64,000 nucleotides of DNA, taken from positions 145,328-209,327 of the forward strand of contig JAGQVE010000002.1 in NCBI GenBank assembly GCA_020438105.1. The letters run 5' to 3'. This document shows positions 36,259 through 44,067 of the stretch, one piece after another. A model generated the notes under the pieces. It searched no databases. It was given only the letters and a program-made list of their open reading frames with translations, and was not told the origin of the DNA. The stretch comes from Bacteroidales bacterium (GTDB taxonomy: Bacteria; Bacteroidota; Bacteroidia; Bacteroidales; JAADJA01). The first letter of the stretch is position 1, and every line of letters begins with the position of its first letter. The translations under genes and the position numbers were made by a program.

Positions 36259-38247
36259 TTATAGTTCCCGTTTTCTCGGTATTGTGATTTTAAATGTTGT
36301 TCCTGTTTCTCCTTTTTCAGGATCGGCATTCGACTGAACGGTGATCTGGCCTTTGTGCATTTTCACGATGCCATAGATCAGCGGAAGTCCGAGCCCCGTT
36401 CCTTTTCCCATTTGTTTGGTTGTGAAAAAGGGTGTAAAAAGTTTGTCCATATTCTCGTCGGGAATACCCACTCCTGTGTCTTTCACAAGGATATCAACAG
36501 AAAGGTCATTCCCTACCAGATCCACCTGTAAAATACCTCCATTCGTCATTGCTTCCACAGCATTTTTTTCGAGGTTGGTCAGCACCTGCATCATCTGATC
36601 CTGGTCGATCTGAACCACCGGGTCGCTCAGTTCCGAGTGGAATTTGATCACCACATTTCCCGGATTGATCACCGAATCGAGGCTGTGTTTCACAAATTCC
36701 TCGATGTTGGTTTCCTTCAGTTTCACCTGGTTTTTCCGGGCAAAATTGAGCAGTCCGCCAACGATCCCTTTGCAACGATCAGCCTGTTCAACAATCAGTT
36801 CCAGGTCTTTCCGGATTGGGCTATCCTCGGGTGCTTCATCTTTTAATATGTTCGAATACATGGTGATCACCCCCAGCGGATTGTTGAGCTCATGCGCGAT
36901 GCCTGCCGAAAGTTGTCCCATGCTCGCCAGTTTCTCCGATTGTTTGAGCGCCTGTTGCGTAGTGGCCAGCTTCTCATTCGAAAGGTTGAGGTCTTCCACC
37001 GATTTGTGCAATTTTTCAATGGTGAAAGGCAAACACATCTCTGTTTCGGCCAGTCCTTCCACGATGGCTATCGCATGATCCACACAGGTTTCGTATCCGC
37101 AAGCGCCGCAATTCAGATGGTCTTTCTGAGAAAACTTGCCCATCTTTTGAAGGGCTGATTCGATATCCTTTTCATCCGGTAACGGAATCCTTCTGTCGGC
37201 CGCTTCGAATTGTTGACTGTAGTCAACTTCACTGAATTCTTCAACCTGTTGTTTGAATACTTCAGGATCGATCAGTTCGAGTTTCTCACGCACATAATTG
37301 CTGATCTGCGTGCGACGGGTGTACCGTTTACCTCCCTTCGACATACCGGGTCCCATGATACACCCCTCGCAACACAGCAGCTCCAGGTGATGCGAATGCA
37401 ACAAACCGCTCTCAAACTCCTTCACCGCATCCCTGAAATTGACCCTTCCTTCCGCGACCACAATATTTCCTTCGGCGATGTCGTCCGACTTATTCACCGT
37501 TTGCAGCAATCCCCGGCTCACCGGGAAAATGGCACCTTTACCGGCCAGCGGCGGATCGAATTCCGTCGCTTCAATCTCCTCCTCTTTGATCCCGTTGGCT
37601 GCCAGTAAATACCTCAGCTCGGTGAAGGTGATGGCAGCGTCCACTTCATCCGATTCTGCTTTTTTAGCGATGCATGGTCCGATGAAAACCAGCTTGAGGT
37701 CATCACCATGCATCTTGCGCAGGATCCTTGTCATGGCCACCATCGGCGAAACGATCGGTGCCAGGTAGCCCACCAGTTGGGGATGATATTGGCGAATGTA
37801 ATACACAATAGCAGGGCAATCGGAGGAGATATGGGGACGATCCCCGTTCAAATCCATCAACTTCTCATATTCACGCGCCACCATATCCGCTCCAAAAGCC
37901 ACTTCATTCACCAAATCAAACCCTAATGAGCGGATCATGCCCACTAGCTTTTTATAATCTTTTATATCCGAAAACTCGGCCGCAAAACTGGGCGCCACAA
38001 TGGCTGCCACCTTGTGCTCCGACTCCAGCAATGCCTTCACCTCCGGATTTGAATTGTAATACACCTTCGCACCCTGACTGCAAACTTTCACACAATTCCC
38101 ACACCCGATGCAGCGCTCGATCATCACCTCGGCCTGACCGTTCATGATGCGGATCGCTTTCACCGGACACTCGCGCACACAGGTATAGCATACCTTACAG
38201 AGGTCCTTCTGCGTGTAAACGAGGTTGGTATGTGGGGTTCCGGACAT
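36259..38247 (-). CDS. Sensory [FeFe]-hydrogenase domain fused to histidine kinase
   Basis: A 662-residue soluble protein. Residues 17-56 carry two [4Fe-4S] ferredoxin motifs (C17/20/23/27 and C46/49/52/56). Residues 75-330 form a hydrogenase catalytic-like domain that keeps all four H-cluster cysteines: C144 (SSDCP), C192 (GPCIAKK), C292 and C296 (CCEGC). The proton-transfer Cys of TSCCP is Asp143. A further cluster motif follows at C380/C383/C388/C405, then HisKA (His452 in AHELNNPLG) and HATPase (GKGTGLGLPL). The layout fits the group C sensory hydrogenases, predicted to signal H2 level to a phosphorelay. It lies between hydA and a receiver gene. The sensor role is inferred from architecture and context. 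Confidence 0.9.
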   Translation of the reverse strand: MSGTPHTNLVYTQKDLCKVCYTCVRECPVKAIRIMNGQAEVMIERCIGCGNCVKVCSQGAKVYYNSNPEVKALLESEHKVAAIVAPSFAAEFSDIKDYKKLVGMIRSLGFDLVNEVAFGADMVAREYEKLMDLNGDRPHISSDCPAIVYYIRQYHPQLVGYLAPIVSPMVAMTRILRKMHGDDLKLVFIGPCIAKKAESDEVDAAITFTELRYLLAANGIKEEEIEATEFDPPLAGKGAIFPVSRGLLQTVNKSDDIAEGNIVVAEGRVNFRDAVKEFESGLLHSHHLELLCCEGCIMGPGMSKGGKRYTRRTQISNYVREKLELIDPEVFKQQVEEFSEVDYSQQFEAADRRIPLPDEKDIESALQKMGKFSQKDHLNCGACGYETCVDHAIAIVEGLAETEMCLPFTIEKLHKSVEDLNLSNEKLATTQQALKQSEKLASMGQLSAGIAHELNNPLGVITMYSNILKDEAPEDSPIRKDLELIVEQADRCKGIVGGLLNFARKNQVKLKETNIEEFVKHSLDSVINPGNVVIKFHSELSDPVVQIDQDQMMQVLTNLEKNAVEAMTNGGILQVDLVGNDLSVDILVKDTGVGIPDENMDKLFTPFFTTKQMGKGTGLGLPLIYGIVKMHKGQITVQSNADPEKGETGTTFKITIPRKREL

Positions 38248-38311
38248 GGGTGTTTAGTTGTTTAGTTTGTTGTTAATCTCATTTTCTGGGTTTCCAGGCT
38301 TACTTTGTTTT

Positions 38312-38410
38312 TGGAATGATGGAAAAATGGAAAAATGGAATGACTGATATTCTCATTCAGAACAACACTGTCAATTCTTCCAACATTCCAGTATTCCAAT
38401 TTTCCATTCC
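38312..38410. repeat. Imperfect inverted repeat (MITE-like) between hydA and the sensor kinase
   Basis: Left arm with repeated ATGGAA units (38312-38344) and right arm with TTCCA units (about 38376-38410) can fold back, for example GGAATGATGGAAAAATGGAA against TTCCAATTTTCCATTCC with a gap. The ends resemble those flanking the four-helix-bundle gene at 62.9-63.4 kb, but there is no gene inside. It fills most of the 207-bp gap. Confidence 0.5.
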
Positions 38411-38454
38411 TAATCTCCATTTAAAAATTCTTAATTTTTTTATTTCACATCAAT

Positions 38455-40200
38455 CTACAACGGCACCTCTCGTTTCTCATACTCCGTATGCAACAACGCA
38501 TGACTCTTATGTCCCAGGGGTTCGCCCAGGAATTTATCGTAGAGTTCGATCACTTCGGGATTCTTGTGGGAAACCTTGATCGAGTCGCGGTCGTCAATGT
38601 CGTACAAGGAGCTCAGTCTTGACAGGATCGCTTTCTGATCGGCTCCGATGTGCTGTCCGCCACCTGCGATACAGCCGCCCGGACAGGCCATGATCTCGAT
38701 GAAATGAATGTCGTTCCGGCCATTCCTGATCTCATCCAGCAACACCTTTGCGTTTTGCAATCCGCTAACTACGGCAACGCCGACTTCTAGGTCACCGATC
38801 TGCAACTTTGTCTCTTTTCTGCCGGTAAGTCCGCGAACAGCATTGATCTTAAACTCTTTCAATTCTTCACCGGTGAGTTTAAAATAGGCAGTTCTCAAGG
38901 CTGCTTCCATCACACCACCCGATCCGCCAAACAACTTTCCTGCTGAACTTCGGATGCCCAAAGGTGAATCAGTCAGCTCGGGATTGATGTTGTACATATC
39001 CACCCCGTACAAACGGATCAACTGGGCCAGTTCGCGAGTGGTCATCACCGCATCCACATCCGTGATGCCGTGATGGGTCATGTCTTCGCGCTGTGCCTCG
39101 AATTTTTTAGCGGTGCATGGCATCACCGACACCGAATAAATATCCTCCGGTTTTGTGTTGATCTTCTCTGCAAAATAGGTCTTGATCACAGCGCCAAGCA
39201 TCTGTTGCGGCGATTTGCAACTCGAAACATTCGGCAGAAAATCGACGGCAAACTCCTCGGCATATTTTACCCATGCCGGACAGCAACTCGTGATCAGCGG
39301 TAACGTGCCGCCGTTGGCCACGCGGTCGATCAGCTCAGCCGATTCTTCCATGATGGTAAGGTCGGCGGAAAAACTCGTGTCGAACACAAAATCAAAACCG
39401 ATCTTGCGCAAAGCAGCGTTCATCAGTCCGTTGACGTCTGTACCCGGTTGCATGCCGAATTCTTCAGCGAGGGACACGGAAATTGCAGGAGCATACTGAA
39501 CCACCACTTTTTTGGACGGATCGGTCAATGCCATCTGGATTTCGTTCAAATGTCCTTTTTCACTCAATGCGCCGGTGGGGCAAACCATGATGCATTGCCC
39601 GCAGTTCACACAACTCGATGTGTTTAAACCTTTATTAAATGAAGTGCCGATCAGGGTTTTGCTTCCGCGATTGATATAATCGATGGCCGAAACCCCCATC
39701 ACTTCTTCGCAAACCCGCACACAGCGGCCGCACAAAATGCATTTATCGGGATCGCGGGTAATGCTCGGGCTCGACAGATCCTTGCTGAAATTGTTTTTCA
39801 ACCCGGAGATCCGTCTTTCGGTCACATGATGCTCGACCGACAAATCCTGCAACTGGCAATTGCCATTGCGAACGCAGTACAAACAATCATCGGGGTGATT
39901 CGATAACAGCAACTCCACGATCATCTTGCGAGCTTCCACCACGCGCGATGTATGGGTTTTGATGCGCATCCCTTCCTCCACCGGGTATGAGCAGGATGTA
40001 ACCAGCTTTCCCGAATTTTCATGTTCCACCACACACATCCTGCAGGCCCCCGACGGGAAATAGTCTTTCATGTGGCAAAGGGTCGGCACCTTGATCCCGT
40101 TGCGCGTGAGCACATCGAGGATGGTTTCGCCCCGGGTTGCCTTCAACTGCCTGTTATTTATTTCGATATTCATTTCCATTGCTTCAATTTTTAAACTCAT
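38455..40200 (-). CDS. hydA: NAD(P)-linked [FeFe] hydrogenase catalytic subunit HydA
   Basis: A 581-residue group A enzyme. In order it has a [2Fe-2S] domain (C42/53/56/70), a His-ligated [4Fe-4S] site (H102, C106, C109, C115), two [4Fe-4S] motifs (C154-C164, C197-C207), and the H-cluster domain with TSCCPAW (C306/C307), MPCTAKKFE (C362) and MACPGGC (C506/C510). A C-terminal small-subunit-like tail follows. It interconverts protons and H2. The start overlaps the hydB stop (ATGA), supporting Met1. With hydB and hydC it matches trimeric electron-bifurcating hydrogenases that couple NADH and ferredoxin to H2; bifurcation itself is inferred. Confidence 0.96.
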   Translation of the reverse strand: MSLKIEAMEMNIEINNRQLKATRGETILDVLTRNGIKVPTLCHMKDYFPSGACRMCVVEHENSGKLVTSCSYPVEEGMRIKTHTSRVVEARKMIVELLLSNHPDDCLYCVRNGNCQLQDLSVEHHVTERRISGLKNNFSKDLSSPSITRDPDKCILCGRCVRVCEEVMGVSAIDYINRGSKTLIGTSFNKGLNTSSCVNCGQCIMVCPTGALSEKGHLNEIQMALTDPSKKVVVQYAPAISVSLAEEFGMQPGTDVNGLMNAALRKIGFDFVFDTSFSADLTIMEESAELIDRVANGGTLPLITSCCPAWVKYAEEFAVDFLPNVSSCKSPQQMLGAVIKTYFAEKINTKPEDIYSVSVMPCTAKKFEAQREDMTHHGITDVDAVMTTRELAQLIRLYGVDMYNINPELTDSPLGIRSSAGKLFGGSGGVMEAALRTAYFKLTGEELKEFKINAVRGLTGRKETKLQIGDLEVGVAVVSGLQNAKVLLDEIRNGRNDIHFIEIMACPGGCIAGGGQHIGADQKAILSRLSSLYDIDDRDSIKVSHKNPEVIELYDKFLGEPLGHKSHALLHTEYEKREVPL

Positions 40201-42146
40201 GAAATCGAGATTGCATCAAACTTACATGCGTCCACACAACTCCCGCAACCGATACACAGATCTTCCACGATGAAGTGGTGTGTTTTGCGGGCGCCTACGA
40301 TGGCATTCACCGGGCACTTCCGAACGCAGGCCATACAGCCGGTACACAGGTCGATGTCGATTTTGTAGGTTCGCAATTCAGTGCACACTTTGGGATCGCA
40401 TTTTCTTTCGTAGATGTGCGATTCATATTCGTCGCGGAACCATTTGAGGGTACTGAGCACCGGGTTGGGCGCCGTTTGTCCGAGTCCGCACAACGAAGTT
40501 TCTTTGATCACCTTGCCGAGTTTTTCCAACTGGACGATTCCCTTGAATCGCTGCAAAGCCTCTTTTTCATTGTTTTTGTTGGGCTTGCTGGTGATACTTT
40601 CCAGAATTTCCAGCATCCTCCGGGTTCCTTCGCGGCAGGGAATACATTTGCCACAGCTTTCACGCTGGATAAAATCCATAAAAAACTTGGCTACATCCAC
40701 CATGCAGGTATTTTCGTCCATCACGACCAGTCCGCCTGATCCCATCATGGCCCCCACGCTGATCAGCGATTCATAATCAACCTGGATGTCGAGGTTTTCT
40801 TCGGTGATACAGCCGCCTGACGGGCCGCCGATCTGTACCGATTTAAATTTTTTGTTGTTGGGAATCCCTCCTGCGATGTCGAAGATTATCTCGCGAACGG
40901 TCGTTCCCATGGGGATTTCCACGAGGCCGGTCAGGCTGATGTTTCCCGAAAGGGCAAACACCTTGGTTCCTTTGCTCTTTTCAGTCCCGATGGAAGCAAA
41001 CCACGCCTCGCCCCTGGCCATGATCTCCGGCAGGTTGGAGAGGGTTTCCACATTGTTGATGATGGTCGGTTTACCAAACAGTCCGTTAACTGCCGGAAAC
41101 GGCGGCCTGGGTCGCGGCATTCCGCGTTTGCCTTCGATGCTGTGGATCAGCGCGGTTTCTTCACCGCAAACAAATGCACCGGCACCCATCTTGATGATGA
41201 TGTCGAAGTCGAATCCACTGTCGAAAATATTTTTTCCGAGCAAACCATATTCACGGGCCTGGGTCAAAGCAATTTTCAACCGTTCGATGGCAAGTGGGTA
41301 TTCAGCCCGGATGTACACATAACCTTTCGTTGCACCGATCCCAAAAGCTGCAATGGCCATCCCTTCGATCAGGCGGTGCGGATCACCTTCGATCACGGCA
41401 CGATCCATAAAAGCACCGGGGTCACCTTCGTCGGCGTTGCAAATCAGGTATTTCTGATCGGCTTCGGTGCCATTGGCGAATTTCCATTTTTTACCGGTCG
41501 GGAAACCGCCACCACCGCGACCGCGTAGCCCGCTTTTTTCGATCTTATCGCAAACCTCAAAAGAGGAATATTTTTTAATGGTTTCCAGGAAACTGTTATA
41601 TCCGCCCCTGGCAACATATTCTTCGATGTCGATGGGATTGACGAGGCCACAGTTTTTCAGGACGATCCTTTTCTGGGGTGCAAAAAACGGGTGTTCATCG
41701 ATGAAAGGAACATTTTCCCAAACATCCAGTTTTTCCGACCTGAATTGCCCCAAAATGTGTTCATTGTTCGAATCGAGCGTGAACGCGCTTTCAAGCACAT
41801 CGTTCACCTTGTCACCGGTTACATTTTTAAAAGAAATCCGGTTTTTACCCGGAAGCTGCACATCCACCAGGGGTTCGGCAGCACAAAAACCGATGCAACC
41901 CACTTTGATCACCTCCACATCGAGTTGATGATCTTCGATGTAACGTTGCGTTTCAAACCAGGTTTTTTCAGCGCCGGCGCCCAGTCCACAGGTTCCGGTT
42001 CCGATGAAGATCACAGGTTTAGTCACGTCTTCACGCCTGAGTTCTGCGAGTTTGCTGCTGACAAACGGATCGGTCCTGTCCGGTGAACCGGTTCGCAACT
42101 GTTCGATCAGGAATTCCTTCATTCCTGTTTTGTTTGCCGTTTCCAT
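40197..42146 (-). CDS. hydB: Hydrogenase flavoprotein subunit HydB (NuoF-like)
   Basis: A 649-residue protein with an N-terminal thioredoxin-like [2Fe-2S] domain (TGTCGLGAG, VGCIGFC), a NuoF-type FMN/NADH domain (GRGGGGFPTGKKW, NADEGDPGAF, GAGAFVCGEETALI), SLBB region, the [4Fe-4S] motif ESCGKCIPCREG, and two C-terminal ferredoxin motifs (CTGCMACVRKC, CIGCGSCVDAC). The extra domains at both ends distinguish it from complex I NuoF and fit HydB of bifurcating hydrogenases, where NAD is reduced or oxidised. It overlaps hydC by one base (TAATG) and hydA by four. Confidence 0.95.
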   Translation of the reverse strand: METANKTGMKEFLIEQLRTGSPDRTDPFVSSKLAELRREDVTKPVIFIGTGTCGLGAGAEKTWFETQRYIEDHQLDVEVIKVGCIGFCAAEPLVDVQLPGKNRISFKNVTGDKVNDVLESAFTLDSNNEHILGQFRSEKLDVWENVPFIDEHPFFAPQKRIVLKNCGLVNPIDIEEYVARGGYNSFLETIKKYSSFEVCDKIEKSGLRGRGGGGFPTGKKWKFANGTEADQKYLICNADEGDPGAFMDRAVIEGDPHRLIEGMAIAAFGIGATKGYVYIRAEYPLAIERLKIALTQAREYGLLGKNIFDSGFDFDIIIKMGAGAFVCGEETALIHSIEGKRGMPRPRPPFPAVNGLFGKPTIINNVETLSNLPEIMARGEAWFASIGTEKSKGTKVFALSGNISLTGLVEIPMGTTVREIIFDIAGGIPNNKKFKSVQIGGPSGGCITEENLDIQVDYESLISVGAMMGSGGLVVMDENTCMVDVAKFFMDFIQRESCGKCIPCREGTRRMLEILESITSKPNKNNEKEALQRFKGIVQLEKLGKVIKETSLCGLGQTAPNPVLSTLKWFRDEYESHIYERKCDPKVCTELRTYKIDIDLCTGCMACVRKCPVNAIVGARKTHHFIVEDLCIGCGSCVDACKFDAISIS

Positions 42147-42610
42147 TATGCTTCCTTATTTTTCAGGTTTTCGATGATCTCCGTGAGCGATTGCTCGGTG
42201 ACTTTAGCATAAAAATTACCATTGATATTCACCACAGGTGCCAATCCGCAAGCGCCGATGCAGGCCACCACTTCGATGCTGAAAAGCCCGTCGCGGGTGG
42301 TTTGCCCGGCTTTCGCCCTGAGTATTTTTTCGAGTTTGTCGAGTACGGTTGCCGAACCGAGTACGTGGCAGGCCGTTCCGCGGCATACCTGGATGTGGTA
42401 TTTGCCTTTGGGCTCAAACCTAAACTGGTTGTAAAAGGTGGCAACGCCGTAAATCTTACTGGTAGGGATACCCAGCCTGCTACCCACTTCAGAAACCGCT
42501 TCCTGAGAGAGAAACCCTTCACTTTCCTGTATCTCCTGAAGAATGGGTATCAGGCTGTCGCGTTTCGCGCCTCCCCGTGCTTCCAGTATTTCCGCTATCC
42601 CGTATTTCAT
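42146..42610 (-). CDS. hydC: Hydrogenase [2Fe-2S] subunit HydC (NuoE-like)
   Basis: A 154-residue thioredoxin-like ferredoxin with the NuoE signature: YGVATFYNQF, CRGTAC and a later CIGAC for one [2Fe-2S] cluster. It passes electrons within the HydABC trimer. It is followed by hydB with a one-base overlap and preceded by two receiver genes in the same direction. No complex I membrane genes are nearby, so a hydrogenase role is preferred. Confidence 0.95.
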   Translation of the reverse strand: MKYGIAEILEARGGAKRDSLIPILQEIQESEGFLSQEAVSEVGSRLGIPTSKIYGVATFYNQFRFEPKGKYHIQVCRGTACHVLGSATVLDKLEKILRAKAGQTTRDGLFSIEVVACIGACGLAPVVNINGNFYAKVTEQSLTEIIENLKNKEA

Positions 42611-42650
42611 AATAAATATTTTTTGATAATTCCTCTGTAATCAGTCCCTT

Positions 42651-43193
42651 TTAGTTGGCGTGAAAACTCACCTTCTTACCAAGCAAAGCTTTAATTTCCG
42701 GTAAAAGTTTTTTTGAATCGACCGGCTTTTTCAGGAAACCGTCAACCGGCACCCAGGTATTTTTACCATCGTCGGTACGATAGTCAACTCCGGCTTTTCC
42801 ACTAACGATATCTTTCATGAGGATAACTTGGAGTTCTTTGTATTTAGGATCCTGCCGAAACTCACGAGCCATCTCCCTTACACTCTCTTTGGTTGTGGTA
42901 ATCACTTCCATGGAAGTTTGCATGAGGATGGGCATGTTTTTAAATTCATCTTCGTTTACCAGCGCTTCGGCCAGTTCAAAACCTTCGTAATGGGTGGTCA
43001 TCATCACATCAAGGATGGCCAGGTCGGGATTGATCTCGCGGGCCAGGTTCAGCCCTTCATCTTTATTATTGGCTGAGAAAACCTCGTAACCTTCATTTTC
43101 AAGAATGGTGCTGATTACGTTGATGATATCGACGTCGTCGTCGACGATTAAAATCTTTTGTGTGTTCATGATGCTGTTGTTTTCAGGGTTCAT
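42651..43193 (-). CDS. Stand-alone receiver with long insertion
   Basis: A 180-residue receiver (VDDD pocket, phospho-acceptor Asp62 in AILDVMM, final Lys in FLKKPV) without an output domain. Between the fourth strand (PILMQTS) and the Lys segment is an insertion of about 50 residues including REMAREFRQDPKYK and GKNTWVPVDG. This is unusual for CheY-like proteins and recalls a shorter insertion in the receiver at 35855-36256. It lies 1 base after the preceding receiver and 40 bases before hydC. Met9 (MNTQKILIV) is an alternative start. A role in phosphate relay or direct control of the hydrogenase is possible but unproven. Confidence 0.88.
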   Translation of the reverse strand: MNPENNSIMNTQKILIVDDDVDIINVISTILENEGYEVFSANNKDEGLNLAREINPDLAILDVMMTTHYEGFELAEALVNEDEFKNMPILMQTSMEVITTTKESVREMAREFRQDPKYKELQVILMKDIVSGKAGVDYRTDDGKNTWVPVDGFLKKPVDSKKLLPEIKALLGKKVSFHAN

Positions 43194-43194
43194 A

Positions 43195-43632
43195 TTAATT
43201 TACCAATGAATGATTGTCGAATTGTAAATTGTGATTTTGAAGACCGGGCGAGAGGTAAAATGTTTGTTGCCTCTCCGTCACGATCTCGTGCAGCAGATCA
43301 TAATTATCGCTCGATTTGGTGAGGTAACCGCTCACACCCGCAGCGATCATCCGGTTGACATAACGCGGATTCTCGAGGGATGAAAAAGCCACAAAGCGGG
43401 TTCTGGGGAATTTCTGATGCCCGATCAGCACCGCTTCAAAGCCACCCATCTCCGGCATGGCCACATCCAGAAAAACGATATCGGCCTTTTGCGTCTCCAG
43501 TAAATCTAGAAGCTGATGGCCGTTTTCCACCTCACCCACAACCTTCACATTCCCGATGTTGAGAAGTATCCGTTTTAATCCTTCACGGAAATATTTATTA
43601 TTGTCGGCGATTATGATCTTCTGTTTTTTCAT
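43195..43632 (-). CDS. Stand-alone NarL-type receiver without DNA-binding domain
   Basis: A 145-residue receiver closest by eye to NarL/FixJ receivers (IIIADNNKYFREGLK, phospho-acceptor Asp56 in FLDVAMPEM, GVSGYLTKSS). It ends after the receiver plus a short tail, so the usual LuxR-type helix-turn-helix is missing. The first acidic-pocket residues are Asp-Asn rather than Asp-Asp. It is the first gene of the hydrogenase operon, 18 bases from a good -7 box. It may be a phosphate sink or partner for the kinase at 44.8-46.9 kb. Confidence 0.88.
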   Translation of the reverse strand: MKKQKIIIADNNKYFREGLKRILLNIGNVKVVGEVENGHQLLDLLETQKADIVFLDVAMPEMGGFEAVLIGHQKFPRTRFVAFSSLENPRYVNRMIAAGVSGYLTKSSDNYDLLHEIVTERQQTFYLSPGLQNHNLQFDNHSLVN

Positions 43633-43649
43633 TTCTATGAATTATGAGC

Positions 43650-43657
43650 CAAAAGTA
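43650..43657 (-). promoter_or_regulatory. Bacteroidota -7 box (TACTTTTG) of the hydrogenase operon
   Basis: TACTTTTG on the minus strand, 18 bases before the ATG of the first receiver gene. The predicted transcript would have a leader of about 10 bases. The -33 element is not obvious. Confidence 0.6.
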
Positions 43658-43759
43658 CCACCTCAAACCACCCTTGCACAAGAGCGAAATGCGCAACGAA
43701 AAAACAGGTAAAAACACCCTACGATCAAATTCCAATATATTTCTAATCAATGAATTAGT

Positions 43760-43847
43760 ATTGTTATTTAATTAACAATAGATTCATTATAGAACATTTG
43801 TAAAAATTTCAAAAACCAATGAAAAGGTTATTGTTATTCAATTAACA
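43760..43847. promoter_or_regulatory. Pair of near-identical inverted repeats, possible operators
   Basis: The 17-base sequence TTGTTATTYAATTAACA occurs at 43761-43777 and 43831-43847 with one difference, exactly 70 bases apart. Each is an inverted repeat (ATTGTTA/TAACAAT in the first, TGTTA/TAACA in the second). They lie about 105-195 bases upstream of the operon -7 box, a fitting place for an activator. The protein that binds them is unknown. Confidence 0.5.
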
Positions 43848-43942
43848 GAAGGGTTAAATATTCGACGATTTTTTCGAAAAAAATGAAAAAAAATTTTGAG
43901 CAGGTATTTTACACGGGTGCTGGGTTGTGGGGGTTTTGCGAA

Positions 43943-44067
43943 GCTTGAGCTAACCTGTTAGGTTAGCTTTTGCTTGAGCGCTGCAAACCTAACAGGTTAG
44001 CTTTTGCTTGAGCGCTGCAAACCTAACAGGTTAGCTTTTGCTTGAGCGCTGCAAACCTGGCAGGTTA
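43943..44067. repeat. 34-bp tandem repeat, three copies plus a partial copy
   Basis: Units at 43966-43999, 44000-44033 and 44034-44067 are in exact 34-bp register; the first two are identical and the third differs at two bases (AA to GG). A partial copy at 43943-43965 carries the 9-bp inverted repeat AGCTAACCT/AGGTTAGCT (43948-43968). Each full unit has an AACCT/AGGTT inverted repeat. The third unit ends in the stop codon of the NarL-type regulator gene. Confidence 0.9.

Larger units (their letters stand above)
43633..44064. other. Control region upstream of the hydrogenase operon
   Basis: This 432-bp gene-free stretch holds the operon promoter box, two near-identical inverted repeats at 43760 and 43831, an A/T-rich segment (43861-43910), and the 34-bp tandem repeats that reach into the stop codon of the NarL-type regulator. 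It has the makings of a regulatory region. Confidence 0.6.

Noticed and set aside
40197..42610. Reading hydB and hydC as complex I nuoF and nuoE
   Set aside because: The extra N- and C-terminal FeS domains of HydB and the adjoining hydA and maturases point to a hydrogenase; no membrane nuo genes are present.
42083..42640. Open frame of 185 codons on the plus strand over hydC
   Set aside because: hydC is complete with NuoE motifs and overlaps hydB in operon fashion; the opposite frame is spurious.
43943..44067. Direct repeats that might be a CRISPR array
   Set aside because: The 34-bp units abut with no spacers and no cas genes are in the window.
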